NCBI GenBank assembly: GCA_009773155.1
Contig: WOVA01000001.1
Location: 40,035-104,034 of the forward strand
Length of the DNA: 64,000 nucleotides
Source of the DNA: Elusimicrobiota bacterium
GTDB taxonomy: Bacteria > Elusimicrobiota > Elusimicrobia > Elusimicrobiales > UBA9959
Direction of reading: 5' to 3'
Below the pieces are notes generated by a model, which was not told where the DNA came from, made no database searches, and saw nothing but the letters and a program-made list of their open reading frames with translations. The number at the start of each line of letters is the position of its first letter. Positions within the stretch are counted from its first letter, which is position 1. Both the position numbers and the translations under genes were made by a program. This document shows positions 51,524-58,905 of this stretch, in pieces.

Positions 51524-53355
51524 TGTGTATTTTCCTGCGGCTTCGCCACATATTTTTGGTTACGGGACTTGGTGTGTGCAGGGTCCGTATAGGCTAGTTT
51601 TTCATTTTTCACCAGCGGGGTAATATATTTCGCTACAAGATACACGCTATTCTTGTTTATTTTTTTAGATATTTCCCTGGCCGACCGCGGCACCCGGCAA
51701 AACTCCAGGATCGCCAGCCTTATTTGGTCGGTTTTCTTGATAGGTTTTTCTTGATAGGTTTTCTTGATAGGTTTTTCTTTATCGGTTTTGTGTATCGGTT
51801 TTTGTGTATCGGTTTTGATGACAGGTTTCTCCTGGAATATATCAAGAACCATTTCAGAAAGCCTGTAGATTGCCCAGCGTTTTGCGCTTTCCTGGGCCAG
51901 CAATCCCCTGTTCTTTAAGCCTGTCAGCAGTTCCGTAACGTCTGCGCGGTGCAGGCCGGTAAGGGCCTGAACGGAGGCGTTGTTTACCCATTCATTATTC
52001 CGCGCCTGTATAAGCGTTATCTGTTCATGCTGGGTCAGCGGCTGAAGCACCATACCGGGCAGCACGGGCGTCGCTGCCGGGACCGGCAGGCCGGCGCAGG
52101 CGGCCAGCCACTGGCGGTCCTGGCTTGAAAGAAGATGCACCAGCCGCAGGCTCAGGGTAAATTCATAGCGCTCTGAATCGTTTACAATGGAGGGCAGTTG
52201 AAGCCCCGCTTTTCTCCAGATGCTTAATATCCTGGGGAAACCGGTCCCCGCTTCGTCCGCAAGGGAGATGTGCCGGAACATCCTGAGAAGAACCGGGTTC
52301 CTGGGGTCGGAGCGGTCGCCTGTAAGCAGATCATCCTCTGAAACGCGAGAAAACCCGGGATTCCGGAATACAAATTCCCCCGGCGAGGCTTTTATAAGAA
52401 GGGCGCCCGGCTCGGCATAGTCGGCGTGGACAAGCATATTCACCAGGGCTTCCCTTAAAGCTTCATGCGCCGGAGTCTGGTCAAGCCTGTGGGGGCCTTC
52501 AAGGCGGAAAGGGGTTTTGAGCGATTCGGTCAACCTGGGATAGATCCGGAAGAAGGCGTCATAAAGATTTCCCTCCCAGGCTATCCGGTCTTCCCAGCGG
52601 GCTTCTTCGCCGGCCGCGCCGGCCGCCCGCAGGCGGAAATCTATAAGGTGTCTGGGGCGTATGCTGAAAAGAGCTTCCTGGCTGCCGAACATAAGCACCG
52701 CCGCCCTGGTAAAGCCCTCTTCGCCGGTGTGTGGATCTTTACGGTAGCCGCCCAGCGCTCTTAAAAATCTTATGTCTTCGTATTCATTCCATTGATGCGC
52801 GGAGTTGAACTGCCGGAATCGCTGCCTGTAACGGCTGAGGGTTTGTTTGTCCAGATCGTCAGATGTAAGCCCCTTCAAAACGGAGGAATCCGCGCTCTGG
52901 ACGCCGGCACCGCGGATCATTCTGTCAACTTCCTCTTTTTTGCAGCGATAATCCCCTTCGTTCCTTCTCACAAAAGCGCCGGTGTAAGGATTGCCGTCTA
53001 TATAAACAGGCTTTTCGGAATTAGAAACGGCGCGGATCTTTAGCGTTACAATATCCGCTCCGTTGGTTTTTTTGATCCCGACGTCTTCAGGGCCGCAAAC
53101 TTCCAGACTTATTTTCTGCCGGTTGCGCATGAGATTGATGATGTCCTGTTTCATGGCTGCAGCGTTTTTGACGCCATCAACATTGAGCTTCCCCTTGTCC
53201 TCCCTGACGCCGAGCAGGAGCCAGCCTCCGTGTGTATTGGCAAATGCGCTTACCGTCGCCCACAGGCTTGAAGGCAGTCCGGCTGCCGCGGCCTTGAACT
53301 CAAGTTCCAGGTTTTCGCGTAAATCCAGTTTTTGCAGAAGTTCTTCGATATTCAT
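51520..53355 (-). CDS. COG2865-type AlbA_2/ATPase protein with repeat linker and winged helix
   Basis: 611 residues: AlbA_2 domain ('ENLELEFKAAAAGLPSSLWA', 'AFANTHGGWLLLGVREDKGK'), HATPase_4 domain ('HEALREALVNMLVHADYAEP', 'GTGFPRILSIWRKAG') and a C-terminal winged helix. A linker of near-identical units (Lys-Pro-Ile-Lys-Lys-Thr-x-Gln-Glu) lies around residues 505-545, encoded by imperfect tandem repeats at 51720-51835. Part of the AAA-helicase-methylase operon, so likely a regulator or effector of that system. Confidence 0.82.
   Translation of the reverse strand: MNIEELLQKLDLRENLELEFKAAAAGLPSSLWATVSAFANTHGGWLLLGVREDKGKLNVDGVKNAAAMKQDIINLMRNRQKISLEVCGPEDVGIKKTNGADIVTLKIRAVSNSEKPVYIDGNPYTGAFVRRNEGDYRCKKEEVDRMIRGAGVQSADSSVLKGLTSDDLDKQTLSRYRQRFRQFNSAHQWNEYEDIRFLRALGGYRKDPHTGEEGFTRAAVLMFGSQEALFSIRPRHLIDFRLRAAGAAGEEARWEDRIAWEGNLYDAFFRIYPRLTESLKTPFRLEGPHRLDQTPAHEALREALVNMLVHADYAEPGALLIKASPGEFVFRNPGFSRVSEDDLLTGDRSDPRNPVLLRMFRHISLADEAGTGFPRILSIWRKAGLQLPSIVNDSERYEFTLSLRLVHLLSSQDRQWLAACAGLPVPAATPVLPGMVLQPLTQHEQITLIQARNNEWVNNASVQALTGLHRADVTELLTGLKNRGLLAQESAKRWAIYRLSEMVLDIFQEKPVIKTDTQKPIHKTDKEKPIKKTYQEKPIKKTDQIRLAILEFCRVPRSAREISKKINKNSVYLVAKYITPLVKNEKLAYTDPAHTKSRNQKYVAKPQENTQ
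51720..51835 (-). repeat. Imperfect tandem repeats in the COG2865 linker
   Basis: Repeated units near TTGATAGGTTTTTC and TATCGGTTTTTGTG on the plus strand, about four to six copies. They code for the charged linker before the winged helix. Confidence 0.65.
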
Positions 53356-53420
53356 GCTGTATTTCTGATTTTACAACTTCCCGGCGGCCGCCCCTGTCGG
53401 GACCGATGCGGCGCAGGAGG

Positions 53421-56400
53421 CTAGAACTCCTCCGCAAGGATTAAAAGTTCTTCGCCTTCGTCTACACTGTTGGCCTGGTTCAACAGGCCGGCAAGATATT
53501 TGTGCGGCACCTGCCTGAGCAGTTCCGCCACATCGGCATCCAGCTTCTTCTCTGAAATAGCGCGGATGAACTTGAGATAATGGGCCGGGAGGCTGTCCAG
53601 CTTTTCTATGACGGTCAGAAGATCCTCAAGATAGTCGCGATGGACGGGAAGGCTCTCTTTGAGAGCCCGGAGCTTGTCAGTGGCGTCGCGCTTGCCTTTA
53701 TCAAAAGGCACCTGGGATTTTCCGGCAAAGAGGTTTTTCTTTATGTTTTTGTAAATAGGCTCAAAGGCCTTCGAAAGCGGCTGCGGCTTCTCTTCCGCCT
53801 CAGCCTCAAAAAGCTTTAAGGCTTCTTCCGGAGACATTGGGCCGGCTTCCTGGGCGCTGGGGCCGAAGCTGAAGGTAAACTCTCCCCCCTTCTGGGCGAA
53901 CACAAGCACTCCGGTCCTGGCCGTCTGATGGCCAGAGGCCCTTGTTACGGCACTTGCGCAGGCATTGCCTTTTGAGACCGTGCGGCGTATTTTGGTGCGC
54001 GGCGGTATATTCTCCGCCTGGGTTATAAGCTCCGGCCGGCCGGAGCGCAGGGACGCAAGCAGATTTCTGTAATCCACGTCCCAGGAACGCTCGTCATCCT
54101 TAATGAATTTATCGTACTGCTCTTTGTAAAAGGATTTCAAATCTTCGTCCCTGGTAAGGTAGCGCGTATCCTCTCCCATTAGTGCGTGGATCATGGCGAT
54201 CTTAAGGGTGGAGATTTCTTTGGTGCGGGTTTCATCTTCGCCGGTGGCCGTAGGGAAGTAGTTGTAAATATAAAGTTTGTCAAAAACTTTCTTGTTTACG
54301 CGGTTAATACGGCCCACGCGCTGTATTACGCGCGTCGGATTATAGGGGATGTCGTAATTGAACACTATGCCCGCGCGATGCAGATTAATGCCTTCGGACA
54401 TGGCGTCCGTGGCAATGAGTATGTCGAAGTCGTCCATCTGCTTCTCGGCGGGGTAGCCGGCATCGAAGTTCTTGCGGATGGTCTTTTTGTTTTCTTTGCC
54501 GGCATCCGAGGAACTATATTTGAACACGCGGAAGTCGCCCTTTACGGCCTCGCCCAGATAGGCGGCGGTATCGGCGAACTCTGTAAAGACAATTATTTTG
54601 CGCCTGGAGTTTTCCTTTAGTCGCGTTTTAAGAATGGCCTTAAAGTCATCGACTTTGGGATCGTTCTTAACGGCGCTCCAATCCTTACGGACATCTTTCA
54701 GCAGTTTAATGTCCTTTTCCAGTTCCTTGATGAACTTGTCTTCGAGCTTCTCCTTCTCAATGAAGTGAAGGCCGCGCTCAAGGTGGCCGGCAAGCAGCTC
54801 ATCGATATTTTCAAGTTCGTCTCCGGTGGAATCTATGAGGGTTTCAACAGCGGGCAGGTCGCCTTTCTTATAAACCGGCACCTTCCCAAGCTTGTCGTAA
54901 TACTCTTTTACCTTCTCGGAAGAGTGGATTATGAAGCCCAGGGAGCGGCGGAACGAATGAATGGAACTTTCGAACCGCCGGACCAGCAACCGGCGCATAA
55001 ATATTGCCAGGTTGGCCTGCCCCTGCTCTAACAGCCCTATTGCCTCCGCGCCCTTTAAGCCGGTGAATTCCTCGGCGTATTCGAGCTTATGCTCTTTCTT
55101 CAGGTAATGCGCGGGATTATAGCGCACGCCCTGAAAGCCGCCCTTGCCGCTATCCGGAGAGATTTCTTCAAGTGTCCGGCGATAAAGAGCGCTGAGCGAC
55201 CCCAAATTGTAAGTGGCAAGTTCCGGGGGCTTAACCTCAGGGAAAGATATTTTTTGCAGGGCCAGGTCTGTTTTGTATTCCTCTATTTCCTGCAAGTCTA
55301 TGCGGGAACGTCTTATCACGATAGGTGACAGGATATCCCGGATCTTCCTGGCGACGGCGTTCACCTCGGCTTTTATTTCCAGCGCGGTCTTGCTCTTTTC
55401 CTTCTGGGCTTTCTCGATCTTCTTGTATTCTCTGATAAGTTCCTGGAACCGGCAGGACAGGTTGTCCACCGTGCGTATTGTGGATCTGGCCGGTATCTGG
55501 AACAGGCGTATCATGGCGAAAATATCCTGCGGCCGGTTATTGAACGGCGTGGCGGTAAGCAGAATAACCTTCTTGCCCTGGCACAGTTTGTGCAGATTGG
55601 CGTAGTCGTCGGTGTTCTCGTTGCGGTACTTGTGGGCTTCGTCTACTATTATCACCTTTTCCCCGCCGTCGTCTTCCTCAAGGGCTTTTTCTATGGAGCC
55701 GCTTGAGTAGACCCTGGCGTTCAGATTGAACATGTAGCGGTAATCGCTGTCCCACTGGTCGCAAAGGTGCGGCGGGGCAATAACGATTGCCTTGGTTTTG
55801 AGATTGTAGGTTATAGCCGAGGCGATGATGCTTTTGCCAAGTCCCACAACGTCCGCGATTATCACGCCATTGTGCTTTTTTATTATCTCAAGGCCCTGCT
55901 TAACGGCGTCCGTCTGATATTTCAGATTCAGGAACTTGTTCCTGGTGATATCGGCCGGCAGCTCTATCTCGCCCCTGGCTTTGATGGAGAAATACTCGTC
56001 CAGGACGCGGATATACATCAGGTACGGCGTCGGCAACTTCCCGAACCAGATCTTCTCTATGACTTCTTTGCGGAAGAACTCGAAATTGTTCTTATCGGCT
56101 ATGGTAACGGCGGTTTTCCAAAGCGCCTCAAATAGTTCTTTGGCTTCTTTGAAATGCTCGTCGCGGAAGACCACATTTATCTCGTGGCGGTCGCGCAGCC
56201 CGGCGCGGCTCAGGTTGCTGGAACCGGTGATTACGGTGCCCGGGAAGTCGCCCTTCTGGCTGAACTCCGGCTTGTTCTCGAAGATGTACAGCTTGGCGTG
56301 GTTGGGCTCAAGGGTCTTTCTGATTTCCAGTGAGCCGGTCTTTATCTTTTCGAGGAATGTCCTGAAAGCTTCCTGGCTTTCCCCGCTGTCAAAGAAATCC

Positions 56401-56693
56401 GTCTCGTTATAGAGCTTCACGAACCACTTATTATGGTTATCGCGTATCCGGCCGCGGGAAATATTGCGCCCGGTAAGGGTTTCACACTCGCGGACGGCGT
56501 TGATTATGTCCTTTTCAGCGTCCAGCCCCACAAGAATGCGGACATGCCTGCCGTCCAGGTTTTTATAGATCTCTTTGAACCCGGAAAAGTAGAAGTAGCC
56601 GACCAGGAAATAAAGCCTGGCCGCGCTGGGGAGGATGTTGTTGATCACGTCGGAAAGCAGACGCTCCTGATTAGTGATGAATTGATGAGACAT
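53421..56693 (-). CDS. PLD-like nuclease-SNF2 helicase fusion
   Basis: 1090 residues. The N-terminal PLD domain has 'NHAKLYIFENK' (HxK) near residue 135 and 'VITGSSNLSRAGLRDRHEIN'. A SNF2-type helicase follows: 'VIIADVVGLGKSIIASAITY' (Walker A), 'VIIVDEAHKYRN' (DEAH), 'ILLTATPFNNRPQDIF', and the C-terminal RecA domain 'IATDAMSEGINLHRAG' and 'VIQRVGRINRVNKK'. The C-terminal 200 residues are helical. This is the translocase/nuclease component expected for a restriction-like defence system and sits between the AAA and COG2865 genes. Confidence 0.87.
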   Translation of the reverse strand: MSHQFITNQERLLSDVINNILPSAARLYFLVGYFYFSGFKEIYKNLDGRHVRILVGLDAEKDIINAVRECETLTGRNISRGRIRDNHNKWFVKLYNETDFFDSGESQEAFRTFLEKIKTGSLEIRKTLEPNHAKLYIFENKPEFSQKGDFPGTVITGSSNLSRAGLRDRHEINVVFRDEHFKEAKELFEALWKTAVTIADKNNFEFFRKEVIEKIWFGKLPTPYLMYIRVLDEYFSIKARGEIELPADITRNKFLNLKYQTDAVKQGLEIIKKHNGVIIADVVGLGKSIIASAITYNLKTKAIVIAPPHLCDQWDSDYRYMFNLNARVYSSGSIEKALEEDDGGEKVIIVDEAHKYRNENTDDYANLHKLCQGKKVILLTATPFNNRPQDIFAMIRLFQIPARSTIRTVDNLSCRFQELIREYKKIEKAQKEKSKTALEIKAEVNAVARKIRDILSPIVIRRSRIDLQEIEEYKTDLALQKISFPEVKPPELATYNLGSLSALYRRTLEEISPDSGKGGFQGVRYNPAHYLKKEHKLEYAEEFTGLKGAEAIGLLEQGQANLAIFMRRLLVRRFESSIHSFRRSLGFIIHSSEKVKEYYDKLGKVPVYKKGDLPAVETLIDSTGDELENIDELLAGHLERGLHFIEKEKLEDKFIKELEKDIKLLKDVRKDWSAVKNDPKVDDFKAILKTRLKENSRRKIIVFTEFADTAAYLGEAVKGDFRVFKYSSSDAGKENKKTIRKNFDAGYPAEKQMDDFDILIATDAMSEGINLHRAGIVFNYDIPYNPTRVIQRVGRINRVNKKVFDKLYIYNYFPTATGEDETRTKEISTLKIAMIHALMGEDTRYLTRDEDLKSFYKEQYDKFIKDDERSWDVDYRNLLASLRSGRPELITQAENIPPRTKIRRTVSKGNACASAVTRASGHQTARTGVLVFAQKGGEFTFSFGPSAQEAGPMSPEEALKLFEAEAEEKPQPLSKAFEPIYKNIKKNLFAGKSQVPFDKGKRDATDKLRALKESLPVHRDYLEDLLTVIEKLDSLPAHYLKFIRAISEKKLDADVAELLRQVPHKYLAGLLNQANSVDEGEELLILAEEF

Positions 56694-56699
56694 AAAGTC

Positions 56700-57929
56700 C
56701 TATGCCGCGTGTTCCTGCGCGCCGCCGGCCTCCTGGCGCCGGATAAACCCCCCGAGAAGAGGCACGGCGAACGAGTACCTCCCGTGTCTGTTCTTGTAGA
56801 CCAGGCCGCTGTCCGCGAGCTTCGCGAACATCTGGCTTACATGGCTGGCGCTGAACGGCTTCCGGGATTTTTTTGACTGCTCGACCACTTCCTGCACCGC
56901 GAACTCCTCGTCGCAGCGCGGCAATTGGGCAACTATAGAGAGCAGCGCCCGCTGGCGGTCGGTCACGCGGTTCCAGCGGCCCGCGAAAAAGTCCGAGTCC
57001 AGCTTTTTTATGGTCTGCTCCACGGTCACGACCGGGTTTATCTCTCCGCCGATGTGCTGTTGCAGGTATGAATCGAACATTTCCCTGCATAGGAACTGGA
57101 TGAAGTACGGGTAGCCCCCGGAACACCTCACTATCTCGGAAACCGCCGTCTCCGTAAAATGCACCGGGCAGCCGTGTTGGGCGATGGGCTTAAGGATGGC
57201 GTCGCGGCACTCTTTTTCGCTAAGGCGGCTCAGCGTCATCACATGGAACATGCGCTCGGAGAACGTACGGGCCTCCACCAGCTTGGGGAACAGGGTCGGC
57301 AGCCCCGTGAGGACCAGCAGGAACGGCAGCCCTTTTTTCTGTATCGACTGGAACACATCGAGAAGCAGGGAGAGCGGATACTGCCTCCGGTCCGCCTGGT
57401 CGCTCAGGTTCTGGGCTTCGTCATAAGCGAGGACCACGCCGTTTATGTCCGGGTTATTCGCGCTGAGGCTGGTCCAGACCGTTTCCAGGACGGCCTTAAG
57501 CTTGTCGGAAGCGAGCCCCGGGGTCTTATCGTAGACCCATTTCAGAAAATCGAAATCGAGAAAAGCCCGTTGCTTCTCCGCGGCGGAGGTGAAACCGATA
57601 CGGCGCGTTTCCGATTCCAGGACCATAGTATTCGCCGTCAGCGGGGAAAGGTCCGCCAGTATCCGGATGGCGATGCTGTCCTCGCTCACAGCGGCCGATT
57701 CGGACAGGTCCGTCCCCGCCCATACCCATTTTTTCGGGATAGCCAGAGGCTTAAGAGTCTCCAGCAGCACGGTTTTACCGACGCCCCTGAGACCCGTAAG
57801 TACCAGATTGGTCAGCACCGGTTTTTGCCCCAGCAGCCGGGCAAACTCTTTCTTTTCTTCCTCTCTGCCGGCAAGATAAGGCGGGGGATGTCCGGCGCCA
57901 GGCCTGAATGGATTGGATAGGTATTTCAT
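56700..57929 (-). CDS. AAA+ ATPase of the AAA_16/Cdc6-like type
   Basis: 409 residues from the ATG at 57929; a TTG at 57944 lies at the edge of the inverted repeat and is less likely. Walker A 'LTGLRGVGKTVLLETL', Walker B 'GVVLAYDEAQNLSDQ', sensor 'LVLTGLPTLFPKLVEA', then a C-terminal winged-helix region ('LLSIVAQLPRCDEEFAVQEV'). This is the first gene of the five-gene leftward operon. Relatives serve as DNA-binding switch ATPases in defence and mobile elements. No strong ribosome site precedes it. Confidence 0.8.
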   Translation of the reverse strand: MKYLSNPFRPGAGHPPPYLAGREEEKKEFARLLGQKPVLTNLVLTGLRGVGKTVLLETLKPLAIPKKWVWAGTDLSESAAVSEDSIAIRILADLSPLTANTMVLESETRRIGFTSAAEKQRAFLDFDFLKWVYDKTPGLASDKLKAVLETVWTSLSANNPDINGVVLAYDEAQNLSDQADRRQYPLSLLLDVFQSIQKKGLPFLLVLTGLPTLFPKLVEARTFSERMFHVMTLSRLSEKECRDAILKPIAQHGCPVHFTETAVSEIVRCSGGYPYFIQFLCREMFDSYLQQHIGGEINPVVTVEQTIKKLDSDFFAGRWNRVTDRQRALLSIVAQLPRCDEEFAVQEVVEQSKKSRKPFSASHVSQMFAKLADSGLVYKNRHGRYSFAVPLLGGFIRRQEAGGAQEHAA

Positions 57930-57941
57930 TTTTATTATCAG

Positions 57942-57993
57942 CAAGTGAATGTTGTAAATTTAGTTATATAATTAAATTTACAACATTCACTTG
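57942..57993. promoter_or_regulatory. Perfect 21-bp inverted repeat at the island junction
   Basis: Left arm 57942-57962 and right arm 57973-57993 are exact reverse complements (core TTGTAAATTTA/TAAATTTACAA), spacer GTTATATAAT. It lies between the AAA gene start and the purQ stop (58015). It could be an operator-promoter for the defence operon, a bidirectional terminator without GC stem, or a scar of the insertion. Confidence 0.8.
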
Positions 57994-58014
57994 TCACTTG
58001 TCAACTCCCCCGCC

Positions 58015-58905
58015 TTATCCCGCGTAGTCCACGGCGTTCTTGAAGAAGAGGTAGCCCGGCGGCAGGAAGTCGGCACCGGGGCGGATCAGGGCGGCTTTCG
58101 CCGCAGTCGGTGCCCGGGCCGGGCGACACAGCGCCCGGCACCTGTGGAGCCGGAGGCTCGTTGTTCCGAGCTCTGCGACGGGCCGCCTGTTCTGCGCCTG
58201 CCAGGGGAAGAAGAACCGCTCGGGATGCGGCATCAGGCCCAGCACCGTGCCCTCCGGGTTAGTCAGCCCGGCCAGGTCCGCCATCGAGCCGTTCGGGTTG
58301 GCCACATAAGACAGCGCGCAGAGATTCCCGCGCTTTATCTTCGCCATCTCCGCCGGGACGGTGATGAACTTCCCCTCGCCGTGCGCTATCGGCAGTTCGA
58401 TCTCGTCCGGCAGGCCCTTGGTGAAAAGGCAGGGGCTGAGCTTATTGACCTTCAACCGCTCCCACTTGGCTATGAAGTGGCCGGTCGCAGAGCTCCCGGC
58501 ACCGACTGCGGACAATGTCGCCCTGTTCCGGCCGCAATCGTTGGCGGCCAGGGTGGCCAGCTGGCGGCCGCTCCGGTCATGCGGCAGGAAACCGGTCTTC
58601 ACCAGCACCTGGAAGCCGTTGCAGATGCCGATGACGGGACGCCTGGAAGCGATGAACTTGCCGAGGTCGGCCTTGAGGGTCCGCAGCTTCACGGCCAGGA
58701 TCTTGCCGGCCGAAATATCGTCGCCGTAGGAGAAGCCTCCGGGCAGCGCCAGTATCGCGTAATCGGCGAACTTCTTCACTCCTTCCACGAGCTCGCCGGC
58801 GTGCACCAGCTCCGGCTCGCCGCCGGCCGCAGTGAAAGCGTTGCAGGTCTCTATGTCGCAGTTCGTACCCGCGCCCCGCAGTACCAGCACCTTAGGGCGT
58901 TTCAT
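58015..58905 (-). CDS. purQ: FGAM synthase glutaminase subunit, with two palindromic inserts
   Basis: 296 residues; the family is usually about 230. The class I glutaminase triad is present: Cys in 'VIGICNGFQVLVK', His and Glu in 'LMPHPERFFF'. 'ILALPGGFSYGDDISAGKIL' is typical. Residues 124-142 ('GRNRATLSAVGAGSSATG') and 241-277 are encoded by a 57-bp and a 108-bp copy of the palindromic element; removing them gives about 240 residues. It supplies ammonia to PurL. Its stop is 22 bases from the inverted repeat of the island. ATGA overlap with purL. Confidence 0.93.
   Translation of the reverse strand: MKRPKVLVLRGAGTNCDIETCNAFTAAGGEPELVHAGELVEGVKKFADYAILALPGGFSYGDDISAGKILAVKLRTLKADLGKFIASRRPVIGICNGFQVLVKTGFLPHDRSGRQLATLAANDCGRNRATLSAVGAGSSATGHFIAKWERLKVNKLSPCLFTKGLPDEIELPIAHGEGKFITVPAEMAKIKRGNLCALSYVANPNGSMADLAGLTNPEGTVLGLMPHPERFFFPWQAQNRRPVAELGTTSLRLHRCRALCRPARAPTAAKAALIRPGADFLPPGYLFFKNAVDYAG
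58077..58184. repeat. Palindromic coding element, long form (108 bp), in purQ
   Basis: Reverse complement of the 25750 copy along its whole length, with scattered changes. Inserted 8-10 residues after the catalytic His/Glu of PurQ, opposite in orientation to the second purQ copy. Confidence 0.85.
58479..58535. repeat. Palindromic coding element, short form (57 bp), in purQ
   Basis: Begins GGCCGGTCGCAGAGC and ends CCTGTTCCGGCCGC. Inserted between 'LAAND' and 'FIAKWERLKV' of PurQ, and read in the same frame as the hxsD copy. Confidence 0.88.
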
